Both the position numbers and the translations under genes were made by a program. From Novosphingobium sp. 18050 (GTDB lineage Bacteria; Pseudomonadota; Alphaproteobacteria; Sphingomonadales; Sphingomonadaceae): a stretch of 64,000 nt of DNA. Where the stretch lies: NCBI RefSeq assembly GCF_902706195.1, contig NZ_CACSJO010000021.1:1-64000 (forward strand), in the 5' to 3' direction. The notes beneath the pieces are model-generated. The model worked only from the letters and a program-made list of their open reading frames with translations. It was not told the DNA's origin and did not search any database. Of this stretch, positions 43,748 to 51,791 are shown piece by piece. How positions within the stretch are numbered: the first letter of the stretch is position 1; every line of letters begins with the position of its first letter.

Positions 43748-44569
43748 TCAGGACAGGTGGATGCGGGATTTCACCGTGCGCACTGCCGTCAATCCCCACA
43801 AGGTCAACAATGCACATACGGCATTCACATAACCGAAATCCACATATTCGAGGTTTGTGTCCATGAATACGCCGTATCGAATGACTTCGAACATATGTGG
43901 GAAAGGATTATACAGAAGATAATCCCGGTAAGGCTGCGGTATCCATGAAACCATGTAGAATGCCCCGGACAACGGGATCATAAAATAGGAAAAAGGATGG
44001 ATCAGGCGCTCGCAGAAACTGCGCTCGTGGGTCTCTCCGGCAATGATCATGCTCAACGCAAACGAGAACCAGAAAATATATCCTACCCCGATAAAGAGAT
44101 AGAGCGGCCGTGCCGGCGGATCGGTGTAATCGAGAGCCACACAAAATGTCAGCAGGATCGTGAAGGCGGCAATTGTGCCTGCCGCCTCGAGCAAAGCACG
44201 GCCGAGCGTGATGTCGAGAACCGTTACCATGCGGTGATACAGCAGTGGCAGATTGTTGTGCACCGAGCCTTCCGCGCGGTTAACGATGCCCCGAAACATG
44301 ATGAAGTTGCAATAACCCGTCACCGTGAAGGCAACCGGGTTGATGCCATGTTCACCGCTTCCGGAATGAAGCACCGAAATGATCGTGCCCAGCATCAGGG
44401 GTTCGGCGATCAGCCACAGGTAACCGATATTGTCGCGGCCATAGCGGGTATGCAGTTCCCGCATGATAACTGCGCCGATGACTCTCGCCTGGATCGCCAA
44501 GCATTCACCGAGAGAAGCACGGCGCCGGCCTGCAAGAGCTGCGGAGTGTACTGAAGGAACCTGTGCCAT
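43748..44569 (-). CDS. kpsM: Capsule ABC exporter permease, KpsM-like
   Basis: A 273-residue ABC-2 permease with six hydrophobic segments: MRELHTRYGRDNIGYLWL at the N-terminus is the conserved cytoplasmic entry region, and IHPFSYFMIPLSGAFYMVSW is the typical KpsM/CtrC loop and helix. It would carry the Kdo-anchored polysaccharide across the inner membrane using KpsT. It is first in the minus-strand row kpsM-kpsE. Confidence 0.95.
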   Translation of the reverse strand: MAQVPSVHSAALAGRRRASLGECLAIQARVIGAVIMRELHTRYGRDNIGYLWLIAEPLMLGTIISVLHSGSGEHGINPVAFTVTGYCNFIMFRGIVNRAEGSVHNNLPLLYHRMVTVLDITLGRALLEAAGTIAAFTILLTFCVALDYTDPPARPLYLFIGVGYIFWFSFALSMIIAGETHERSFCERLIHPFSYFMIPLSGAFYMVSWIPQPYRDYLLYNPFPHMFEVIRYGVFMDTNLEYVDFGYVNAVCALLTLWGLTAVRTVKSRIHLS

Positions 44570-44630
44570 TGTGCAGGCCGCTTATCACTTTGTCTGCGCG
44601 TTTCCTACCGGCTTGTTCCCAGCTTTTCTA

Positions 44631-45953
44631 TTATACCGCACCCTGCCCTGCCGCTGGTGTAGCCAGCACGCCAGCATACATGGTCTGAAGCCTTTCGCGG
44701 TAAACCGCTTCGGAAAATTTGCCCGCCTGCTCCGCCCCGGCAAGGCTCAGGTGTTCGCGCAGCGCTGCATCGCCATCGAGGCGGGCGATCCCTTCCGCGA
44801 TAGATGCCGTGTTGTACGGATCGACCAGCAACGCAGCATCTCCCGCCACTTCGGGCAGCGAACTGCGCTGTGAAGTGAGTACCGGCGTCCCCAGTTGCAT
44901 GGCCTCGAGCACTGGAAGCCCGAAGCCTTCAAAGATCGAAGGAAACAGCACAGCCCGGGCCGCCCGGGTCAACCGCAGCAGCGCGTTCCTGCCAAGGTAA
45001 TCCAGCCTGACGATCCGCCTGTCATTGGCGGGCAACAGGCTGAGTTCGCCCTCGCTCATCCAGGCCCGCGCACCGACCAGAACCAGCGGCGTCTGAATGT
45101 CCAGGCCCAGGTAGGCCTCGATCAGCCGGCCAAGGTTCTTCTTGGGTTCCAGCGCACCGAAAAACAGGAAGTAACCGCGCGGATCAAGGCTGAACAACCC
45201 CTTTACCTGACGGGCGCTTTGTTCAAAACTCTCGCGCTTCACCTCTTCGGGAAGGAATGCTGTCTGGTATGTATTAGAGATGCGTGCGGGATCGATGCCA
45301 CATTGCGCGATAATGTCCTTCCGGCTGAATTCCGACACCGTGCACAAATGATCTGCCTCGGCCACGCAGCGGCGCAACAGGCGTGTGAAGCGCGGCTTGT
45401 CGGTCAGCGTGGTATAGGGCAGCCGCAAAGGCACCAGATCGTGCACGGTGTAGATGTTGCGCGCGCCTTCTATCCGCACCGGCACCGGATAAGTCCAGTG
45501 CATGATCTCCGGCGGGCGCTCCATGCGCAATGTCAGGAAGCGGCCGGTCGTGGCGAAGTGGCGCTGCGCCACGGGAAACAAGCCTGCCGCGCTGGTAAGG
45601 CGGTCAAAAGCCGGCAAGCTTTCGGCGAAAGTCTCCTTATCCACGTTGACGGTCAGCGGCACATCGACCGCCTCGGGGCTCAGCTTGCGGTCGAGCGTCG
45701 CGCGCAGCATGCCGAAACGCCGGTGCCAGCGGCCACCGAAGACCACGCGGCCGGTCTGAACCTGGCCCACCCGATCGAAGAACAGCGTCTCGCGTAGTGC
45801 TGGATCGCGGCCTACGTGAAGACCAAAAACGCCCGTCACCTCGTGACCGGCCGATTGCAGTGTGCGTGCCAGATTCAGGCCATAAGTGGCAATGCCGGTC
45901 CCTTTAGGCATGGCGAGATTATAACCATCGATACCGATCCTGAAGTGCTGCAC
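44631..45953 (-). CDS. GT4-type glycosyltransferase with GTG start
   Basis: A 440-residue GT-B enzyme. The frame stays open far upstream, antisense to the partition genes, but the real start is the GTG at 45951-45953 (MQHFRIGIDGYNLAMPKGTG) with AAAGGAG five bases before it. Motifs: IYTVHDLVPLRLPY, FLFFGALEPKKNLGRLIEAY and the donor-site PSIFEGFGLPVLEAMQLGTP. It probably adds sugars in capsule synthesis and is a distant relative of the gene at 20417. Divergent from parA. Confidence 0.93.
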   Translation of the reverse strand: MQHFRIGIDGYNLAMPKGTGIATYGLNLARTLQSAGHEVTGVFGLHVGRDPALRETLFFDRVGQVQTGRVVFGGRWHRRFGMLRATLDRKLSPEAVDVPLTVNVDKETFAESLPAFDRLTSAAGLFPVAQRHFATTGRFLTLRMERPPEIMHWTYPVPVRIEGARNIYTVHDLVPLRLPYTTLTDKPRFTRLLRRCVAEADHLCTVSEFSRKDIIAQCGIDPARISNTYQTAFLPEEVKRESFEQSARQVKGLFSLDPRGYFLFFGALEPKKNLGRLIEAYLGLDIQTPLVLVGARAWMSEGELSLLPANDRRIVRLDYLGRNALLRLTRAARAVLFPSIFEGFGLPVLEAMQLGTPVLTSQRSSLPEVAGDAALLVDPYNTASIAEGIARLDGDAALREHLSLAGAEQAGKFSEAVYRERLQTMYAGVLATPAAGQGAV

Positions 45954-46033
45954 ATCGGCTCCTTTGCGGGTCAAGTACGGGCCTGTATTGTGACTGGCAA
46001 CAGGTGGCTGCCGAAAATCAAGATAGTGCCAGT

Positions 46034-46084
46034 AGTATCTACTTGGTACTATAATTGACATGGTAGCTACCAGATAGCTATTAA
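46034..46084 (+). promoter_or_regulatory. Partition operon promoter and operator
   Basis: TTGACA (46055-46060) and TATTAA (46079-46084), 18-base spacing, with the 12-bp perfect palindrome TGGTAGCTACCA (46061-46072) between them. Related boxes AGTATCT (46034) and GGTACT (46045) lie upstream. This suggests repression of the operon by the ribbon-helix-helix protein at 46808. Confidence 0.6.
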
Positions 46085-46109
46085 CATGGTGGAAGAGGGA
46101 GAATCGTCC

Positions 46110-46811
46110 ATGCCCACCATCGTTTTCGTCAGTCCCAAGGGCGGTGTGGGCAAGACCACTGCTGCACTGCTCCTCGCCTCGGAACTGGCGCGCGCAGCGC
46201 CGGTAACCGTGGTCGATGCCGATCCCAACCATCCAATCGCCGCCTGGGCCAGGGGTGCCGCCCTGCCCGAAACCCTTTCGGTCCTCGCCGATGTCGATGA
46301 GGATAGCATCATCGACAGGATTGAGGAGGCCGCTGCGAAAACGCCCTTCGTCGTCGTCGATCTTGAGGGCACTGCCGCCAAGATCGTGCTGCTGGCGGTA
46401 AGCCAGGCCGATCTGGTGGTGATCCCGATGCAGGGCTCGCAGCTCGACGCCGAGCAGGCAAGCCGGGCCATCCGCGTACTGAAGCAGCACGAGAAGATGA
46501 CTGGGCGCGCAGTGCCCTTCGGCGTGCTGCTGACGCGCACCAGCCCGATCATCCGCACCCGCACCATGGGCCACATCCAGGGCGGCCTGCTTGATGCCGG
46601 GGTGCCGGTGTTCGATGCCCAGCTCAACGAGCGCGAGGCGTTCCGTGCGGTGTTCTCGTTCCAGCAGACGCTGGGAAACCTCGATCCGCGCGAAGTATCC
46701 AACCTCGACAAGGCGCAGGCCAATGCCGAGCAGTTCGCCGCCGAAGTGATCGCCCGTCTGCGCGAAAGCCGCAAAAGTGCCCCTGCCGGTGAAGTGGAGG
46801 CGGCACGATGA
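46110..46811 (+). CDS. parA: ParA-family partition ATPase
   Basis: A 233-residue small ParA (type Ib-like): deviant Walker A VSPKGGVGKTTAA at the N-terminus, then VVDADPNHP and VVVDLEGTAA (Walker B region). It lacks the N-terminal helix-turn-helix of large ParA proteins, so autoregulation must rest with its partner. AGGGAGA lies eight bases upstream of 46110. ATGA overlap joins it to the next gene. It segregates the plasmid. Confidence 0.94.
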   Translation: MPTIVFVSPKGGVGKTTAALLLASELARAAPVTVVDADPNHPIAAWARGAALPETLSVLADVDEDSIIDRIEEAAAKTPFVVVDLEGTAAKIVLLAVSQADLVVIPMQGSQLDAEQASRAIRVLKQHEKMTGRAVPFGVLLTRTSPIIRTRTMGHIQGGLLDAGVPVFDAQLNEREAFRAVFSFQQTLGNLDPREVSNLDKAQANAEQFAAEVIARLRESRKSAPAGEVEAAR

Positions 46812-47185
46812 GCGCCGCTCCCCCCCCCTCCCCGCCCCGCGCCAATCCCTTTGGCGACCTCGATGACTTCGCCGCCCAAGGCGCACCCAAGCCGGTTCCC
46901 GCCGCCGCAATCGAAGAGATCGCCAGGCACAGCGGCTTCCCGAGCCGCAAGGCCCGGGCCGAACCCGCAGAGGCTCCTGCATCCGAACCGGCGAAAGCTC
47001 CTGCCCCGCCTGCCCGCGTCCAGCGCCGCCGCACCACCGGGCGCAACCGCCAGATCAACATCAAGGCAACCGAAGAAACGATCGCCGAACTCTACCGTAT
47101 CGCCGACGACCTCGACCTGCCGCTCGGCGCAGTGCTGGAACGCGCGCTTGAGGCGCTGAAAGGCACAGTCGTTTCCGAAGGATAA
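46808..47185 (+). CDS. Ribbon-helix-helix partition partner (ParB/ParG-like)
   Basis: A 125-residue protein overlapping parA by four bases. The N-terminal 70 residues are disordered (Pro/Ala rich); the C-terminal part RNRQINIKATEETIAELYR followed by IADDLDLPLGAVLERALEAL fits a ribbon-helix-helix dimer. In type Ib partition systems such a protein binds the centromere and represses the operon. The centromere candidates (47207-47256, 47365-47415) start 21 bases downstream. Confidence 0.85.
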   Translation: MSAAPPPSPPRANPFGDLDDFAAQGAPKPVPAAAIEEIARHSGFPSRKARAEPAEAPASEPAKAPAPPARVQRRRTTGRNRQINIKATEETIAELYRIADDLDLPLGAVLERALEALKGTVVSEG

Positions 47186-47206
47186 CCGCAGCGGAAAAGC
47201 TGCACG

Positions 47207-47256
47207 GGTATCTGATTGGTATCTCAAAGATACCTTTCAGATACCGTTGGATATCT
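47207..47256. repeat. Centromere-like repeat cluster 1
   Basis: Five boxes, GGTATCT (47207), GGTATCT (47218), AGATACC (47228), AGATACC (47239), GGATATC (47249), with steps of 11, 10, 11 and 10 bp, i.e. one per helical turn. Likely parS bound by the ribbon-helix-helix protein. Confidence 0.8.
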
Positions 47257-47364
47257 CCCAAATGCGAGCCTCCTGACCGATACGTCCGGCTCTGCCAGAT
47301 CTGCGCGGGGATCCATTGATGAATACATCATGGAAGCGCGCAAGATCTGCCACGCGCCCGCTTG

Positions 47365-47415
47365 AGATACCAAAAAGGATACCAACTAGATATCCTTCGG
47401 TATCATCTTGATACC
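47365..47415. repeat. Centromere-like repeat cluster 2
   Basis: AGATACC (47365), GGATACC (47377), AGATATC (47388), GGTATCA (47399), TGATACC (47409); steps 12, 11, 11 and 10 bp. About 110 bp separate it from cluster 1; that gap holds no gene. Confidence 0.8.
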
Positions 47416-47529
47416 ATTGTTGCTCCAAGGTCACACCCTCGTCGCAATCCCTAATGCTTTCCTGTTTTACGGAAACCCCGTCCCCTTCTTGCGGTTTGTT
47501 CATCTGACTAACACACCAAAGGACGTTTT

Positions 47530-48165
47530 ATGAATATCAAGGCGATCACTCTCACGGCCGTGATTGCGGCCGGGATCGCGGCCCAGCCGGCTTTCGCGCA
47601 GGACGCGACGCCGACCGGTACCGAAGTCTCCTCCAATGGCACCGGCTTCCGCGGCATCCGCGTCGAGGGCAACCTGGGCGGCGACCGCTTCCAGTCGGAA
47701 GGCAACCATAACGACAAATTCGGCTACGGCGGCACCGTCGGCTTCGACGGTACGATTGGCGAGCGTATCGTGATCGGCGCTGAAGGCAGCTACTGGACGC
47801 CCGGCAAGGGTAACGAGAACTCCACCAACCTGGGCGGCGGTTACAGCGTCGACCATAAGGCATTCGAGGAATGGGGCGCTGCGGTGCGTGCCGGCTATCT
47901 TGTGACCCCGCAGATGCTGGTCTTCGGCAAGGCCGGTTACGTCAACGGCGAACAGCGCAAGCGCATCGAAGGTCCGACCGGCGATACCCTGGTCTATGAC
48001 CACTACCGTGCCGACGGCTACCAGGTCGGCGGCGGCGTCGAGTACACCGTGATGCCGCAGGGCCGCCTGCCGGTCTATGTGAACGCACAGTACGTCTACT
48101 CGAATTACCACGGTGACACCGGCCGCCAGCGCCTGATGGCCGGCATCGGCGTGCGCTTCAAGTAA
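47530..48165 (+). CDS. Outer-membrane beta-barrel protein
   Basis: A 211-residue protein with a signal peptide (MNIKAITLTAVIAAGIAAQP, then AFAQD) and alternating strands ending in the typical RQRLMAGIGVRFK with terminal aromatic-x-basic. About eight strands, OmpA/OprF-barrel or OmpW-like (VGGGVEYTVMPQGRLPVYVN). No binding function is visible. Placement after the partition locus suggests its own promoter in 47416-47529. Confidence 0.88.
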   Translation: MNIKAITLTAVIAAGIAAQPAFAQDATPTGTEVSSNGTGFRGIRVEGNLGGDRFQSEGNHNDKFGYGGTVGFDGTIGERIVIGAEGSYWTPGKGNENSTNLGGGYSVDHKAFEEWGAAVRAGYLVTPQMLVFGKAGYVNGEQRKRIEGPTGDTLVYDHYRADGYQVGGGVEYTVMPQGRLPVYVNAQYVYSNYHGDTGRQRLMAGIGVRFK

Positions 48166-48207
48166 GCCGCAGGTCGGAAAAACCGGCCAGCGACACACGA
48201 GACAAGG

Positions 48208-48247
48208 GCGGGCCGGATCGGCGCTTTACGGCGCTGGTCCGGCCCGC
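48208..48247. terminator. Long hairpin between convergent genes
   Basis: GCGGGCCGGA (48208-48217) pairs with TCCGGCCCGC (48238-48247), with further GC pairing inside. No T-run, but the position between the convergent genes at 47530 and 48255 fits a two-way terminator. Confidence 0.5.
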
Positions 48248-48254
48248 TGCCGTA

Positions 48255-48545
48255 TCAGCGCCGCGTCTTACCCAGCGCAAGCGCGCAAGTGACGACCAGC
48301 GGGCCGAGGCAGTCGACCAACTGGTCGAGTTTGGTCCAGACCCTGAGGTCGAAGGGCCCCCACCACGGCATATTGGCGCGCAGCCCTTCGCCGTAGAGTT
48401 CGATCCAGCGATATTCGGCCTGCGCTGCCTCGCGCCCGATGAAATAGGCCGAGGCCAGACCCGCGCCCGCCCACCAGTTGCCGGTGAGGAAACCCACTGC
48501 CGCCTGGATGGCAAGAGCCAGCACGATGTGCTCGAAGTAGATCAT
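48255..48545 (-). CDS. Small hypothetical membrane protein
   Basis: A 96-residue protein with hydrophobic stretches at both ends (FEHIVLALAIQAAVGFLTG and LVDCLGPLVVTCALALG) and an amphipathic centre rich in Trp (MPWWGPFDLRVW). It resembles small proteins annotated on phages and plasmids, but no function is known. Confidence 0.65.
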   Translation of the reverse strand: MIYFEHIVLALAIQAAVGFLTGNWWAGAGLASAYFIGREAAQAEYRWIELYGEGLRANMPWWGPFDLRVWTKLDQLVDCLGPLVVTCALALGKTRR

Positions 48546-48592
48546 GCCTCAGGCAACGCATGGACCCGGAACCGGCTGCGGTCGGTTATGAA

Positions 48593-48628
48593 GGATACTG
48601 GGTAGCTATCCGATATCCGTTGGGTACC
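48593..48628. repeat. Partition-like box cluster upstream of the replication-associated region
   Basis: GGATACT (48593), GGTAGCTATCC (48601-48611), GATATCC (48612), GGGTACC (48622), about 10 bp apart; related to the boxes at 47207-47415. Confidence 0.5.
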
Positions 48629-48711
48629 ATTCCTTTGGAAACACGGCGAAGACCGCAGGCGCGGGGGCCGTTTCGCGAGATGGACAAGCGGCCTGCTCCT
48701 CCCGGGAGCAC

Positions 48712-48732
48712 CCGCACCGCATCGCGGTGCGG
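48712..48732 (-). terminator. GC hairpin downstream of the helix-turn-helix gene
   Basis: CCGCACCGC-ATC-GCGGTGCGG, 9-bp stem, 60 bases after the stop of the gene at 48793. No T-run. Confidence 0.35.
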
Positions 48733-48792
48733 CCGGACTTTCCGGTTCAACTGGTTTTGCGGCAGGGAAGGGTGGGTTCGGTATGGGCGCCG

Positions 48793-49626
48793 TCAGGCGA
48801 AAGGCGGCTGGCCGTCTAGGCCAGCTCCATATGGTCTTGTTATATATGAATCAGGTAGCGGTTGCGTATCTGTCTGAGACTCGCGCTCCTGCCTGTCGAG
48901 GGCAGCTCCGAGACGAGCGAGAACCTTGCCCAGAGCGCCGCCGACATGGGCTTCGGCCAGCTCCCGGCAACTCAGCGATTTCACCATCAGCGCCATATCC
49001 TCGGCGTGGGTTTCCTCGCGGTGGGTCACGTCCTGGGGAAGCGGGGCAGGGCGCATCCAGCGCGGCAGATAGTCCGCGACGATCCGGGGCAGGAAAGTGC
49101 GGTAGGCGTTCGAGGTCTGCTCGTAGCGCGGCCCGGGGCCCTCCGCGTCCTCGATCCGCTTGAAGCGGCGCTGCCGCACCAGAAAGCCGATGCCCTCCAG
49201 AATGCGCAGGGCGCGCGCCACGGTGGCGCGGCCAAGGCTGGTCGCCTGCGCGAGGTGGTCGTAGCTGGGAAAGACCTGGCCCCTGTTGAGCCGCGAAAGC
49301 GTCAGCAGCTCCTCGAACACGCGCACGCTGGCGGCGGTCAGCGTGGTCAGCAGACCTTCCGCCGGAGTGAGGCTGCGGGTGCCGGCGCGCGCCTCGCTGC
49401 GCAGCTGGCGCCCGGCATCGAGGATGCGGCGGGCCGCACGCAGCAGGTGGTCGGTCTCTCCCTTGGCGGGAGGGGCGAAGAAGACATGTTCGAAAGTCCC
49501 CGCCTCGACGCTGCCGCGCAGCACCCGCGCACCGGTGCGGTGCGGTGCGCCGGAGCGAACCTTGCGCGCGCCCTTTGCGCCGCCAAGTGCGGCGGCCAGC
49601 GCCGTTCCCAGGGTATGCGTTCCCAT
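48793..49626 (-). CDS. Helix-turn-helix replication-associated protein
   Basis: A 277-residue protein with a winged-helix core: LTPAEGLLTTLTAASVRVFE, then YDHLAQATSLGRATVARALR, a clear MarR/GntR-type helix-turn-helix, and GIGFLVRQRRFKRIED as the wing. This type of protein is often found beside plasmid origins of sphingomonads. The ATG at 49624-49626 has GGAGGGA five bases upstream. It lies between the partition genes and the iteron array, divergent from a structured RNA candidate, so it could control copy number or assist initiation. Confidence 0.75.
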   Translation of the reverse strand: MGTHTLGTALAAALGGAKGARKVRSGAPHRTGARVLRGSVEAGTFEHVFFAPPAKGETDHLLRAARRILDAGRQLRSEARAGTRSLTPAEGLLTTLTAASVRVFEELLTLSRLNRGQVFPSYDHLAQATSLGRATVARALRILEGIGFLVRQRRFKRIEDAEGPGPRYEQTSNAYRTFLPRIVADYLPRWMRPAPLPQDVTHREETHAEDMALMVKSLSCRELAEAHVGGALGKVLARLGAALDRQERESQTDTQPLPDSYITRPYGAGLDGQPPFA

Positions 49627-49704
49627 TCGTCCCTCCATGGGAGGGCCGTCATCCAGACAAAAAGATGGCGTGGCGCGAAGCGCGCATCCTTGAAAACGGG
49701 TTCG

Positions 49705-49811
49705 GGATGGGGTAAGGAAGACGAACTAAGTTTTGTTGTTTCGTCGAGCGTTTGGCGACGCTCTTCCTTACCTCATCAGGATGCCCGGCCTTCGTGCCGG
49801 GCTTTCTTTTA
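49705..49811 (+). ncRNA. Structured small RNA candidate ending in an intrinsic terminator
   Basis: On the plus strand GGTAAGGAAGA (49711-49721) pairs with TCTTCCTTACC (49762-49772). Inside are two further hairpins, GACGAA/TTCGTC (49720-49744) and GAGCGT/ACGCTC (49746-49763), giving a three-way-junction shape. A terminator follows: GCCCGGC (49783-49789), GCCGGGC (49796-49802), TTTCTTTT. No protein frame explains it. TTGAAA at 49690 could be a -35 box, without a good -10. Confidence 0.55.
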
Positions 49812-49930
49812 TGTGGTCACGGCCGGTCCCTTATTCCTCGAAAACATGGCCCGAAATCGTCGGGCCAGTCGACCGGTCTCACCGGTTCATGAAACTCGCA
49901 GCAATTGTGCGTCCGCGAAACCCAATACCG

Positions 49931-50080
49931 TTCGTGCTATCGAGTAGGAAAACGAAAAATCGTTCGTGCTATCGAGTAGAAATTACCCTGCGCATTCGTG
50001 CTTTCACGTAGAAATTCACCCGCCAATTCGTGCTATCGAGTAGAAATTGCGCCGCTGGATTCGTGCTTTCGAGTAGGAAT
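49931..50080 (+). repeat. Iteron array, candidate origin of replication
   Basis: Five direct 21-bp repeats of TTCGTGCTWTCGAGTAGRAA + T at 49931, 49963, 49995, 50027 and 50060: spacing 32, 32, 32 and 33 bp. The third repeat has TCACGTAG in place of TCGAGTAG. Two more copies flank repA. This is the standard arrangement of an iteron-controlled origin. Confidence 0.9.
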
Positions 50081-50280
50081 TGCCCGCTTTTTCGAATCAC
50101 GCGCGAATCACCTTCGGCGCCGTTTTAAAAATGCGGCGAAGATGCATGAAGCCGCCAGACGGCGCAGTCTGTCGGCCCTGTCAGAGGGGCGTCATCCCCG
50201 CGAAGGTTGGAGCCGCGATCGTCAGGATGCACGGGTCGGCGAGGCCCACCGCGCTGCCCTGCCACTCGCTCCGACGCCAC

Positions 50281-51564
50281 TTACTCCGGTGCGAGCGGGC
50301 GTCCTTCGAGCCGGGCGACGGCGTGGCGTACCACCTTGTCCAGCCCCTCATCCGAGAAGAAGCCACCGGGGATCAGGCAGCGTTCGATCAGCACGCGGCG
50401 GAAAGCGGCGAAGGTTTCCGGGTCTGGTGCCACCGGGTCCTGCCAGAAGGCATCGATGCCGCCCTGATAGGTGATATCGGGCACGTTGTAGACCGCATGG
50501 CCCAGCACCACCACCGGCAGGCCCGCCGCCAGCGCGAAAGTGCCGCTGGTGCTGTTGATAGTGACGACGCCCAGCGAACCTTGCGTCACCGCCACGATAT
50601 CGCCCGTGGCAAGATAGTCGACCCGGTCGCCCACGCCGAACAGCGCGGCGGTGTCGGCGGTCACCTGCTGCCAGTCGCGCACGCCGTTGTCGAGCGGGTG
50701 CTCCTTGACCACCAGGCGCGTGCCTGCGGGGGCGTGGGCGGCAAACGAGCCGATCACCAGCCTGAGCGCGTGAGCGATCCCGGCGAAAGGCGAGTGCAGG
50801 CGGATCTGCGCATCGGAATCGAGCTGGAGCGGGAACAGGAAATACGGATCGCCCGTGCTTTCCAGCCGTGCCATCAGCTGGCCCGAGGCGGCTTCGCGCA
50901 CCTTGCGGCGCGACAGCTTGCGCCACCAGCCCATACCTTCGACCACCGGGTGCCAAGGGCGGTGGTTGCTCCAGCCCGGATAGTGCCAGCGGGTCAGCAC
51001 ATCGGCGAAGTTGTAGGCGAGGCCCTCGGCGGCGCGGCGGCGGAACGAGGCGGTGACTTTCGCGTGAGGGGCCACCGGCGCCAGCGCGGCGGCAGTCTCA
51101 CGGTACCACACCGGATCGCGCGGCAGCGAGGAGTGGCCGTTGACCCCGCCCAGCTCCAGCGTCACCCAGTCGGGCCGGATATAGCCTTCCTCGAAGACGT
51201 GGACCGGCACACCCATATCGCGGGCGATGCGGATCGCGGGCATGTGATGGTCGCGGCAGTCGCCGAACAGGACGACGTCGGTGATGCCCTTGTCCTGCAG
51301 GACCTGCGCAAACCACTGCGGCCAGTCGGCCAGCGTGCCGCGGTACTCGATCCCGTTCGGCAGGCGCCAGAACAGGCGGTCGCCGCCGTTGAAGTTGATC
51401 TTGTGGACCGTGTGCCCGGCCGCGATCAGCCCCTGGCCGAGGCGGCGGAACAGGCGGCCCATAAGGCCCTGCAGCAGCAGCACCGTGCGCGGGGTTCCGG
51501 CAGGCTGTTCCCGGTCATGCGTGGCGGTTGGCAATTCTGGCATCCGAAAAAAGACGTGCTCCAT
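50281..51564 (-). CDS. kpsS: KpsS-like capsule Kdo-linker transferase
   Basis: A 427-residue partner of KpsC that adds the first Kdo to the phosphatidylglycerol anchor. Motifs: RTVLLLQGLMGRLFRRLGQG, INFNGGDRLFW, VVLFGDCRDHHMPAIRIA, VHVFEEGYIRPDWVTLE, and the C-terminal VVKEHPLDNGVRDW and VVTINSTSGTFALAAGLPVV. All are diagnostic for the KpsS family. The stop lies 200 bases from the last iteron. It is single in its direction; the sulfatase-type gene diverges from it. Confidence 0.95.
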   Translation of the reverse strand: MEHVFFRMPELPTATHDREQPAGTPRTVLLLQGLMGRLFRRLGQGLIAAGHTVHKINFNGGDRLFWRLPNGIEYRGTLADWPQWFAQVLQDKGITDVVLFGDCRDHHMPAIRIARDMGVPVHVFEEGYIRPDWVTLELGGVNGHSSLPRDPVWYRETAAALAPVAPHAKVTASFRRRAAEGLAYNFADVLTRWHYPGWSNHRPWHPVVEGMGWWRKLSRRKVREAASGQLMARLESTGDPYFLFPLQLDSDAQIRLHSPFAGIAHALRLVIGSFAAHAPAGTRLVVKEHPLDNGVRDWQQVTADTAALFGVGDRVDYLATGDIVAVTQGSLGVVTINSTSGTFALAAGLPVVVLGHAVYNVPDITYQGGIDAFWQDPVAPDPETFAAFRRVLIERCLIPGGFFSDEGLDKVVRHAVARLEGRPLAPE

Positions 51565-51791
51565 GCTGTCCGCAAGCTGCGCGCAAGTTCGTCGATACTT
51601 ACGCCGCCCGCCTTGCCGGACATGTATTTCAGACCGTTAGTGTCACCCCAGACTTGCGGCAAGCCGCAGCGCCGGGAAGACTGTTCGCAAACCCTCGTGT
51701 CGGCGCACTGGAATGCCGCACCTCCTGTTACCTGGGCGTACCTGTTATCAGGACGTAGACGCCTGATGACAGCCTTGGCCGCCCCGGCTAT

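Noticed and set aside
45954..46982. Upstream 342 codons of the long minus-strand frame ending at 44631
   Set aside because: They are antisense to parA and its partner; the GTG at 45951-45953 has a good ribosome site and family N-terminus.
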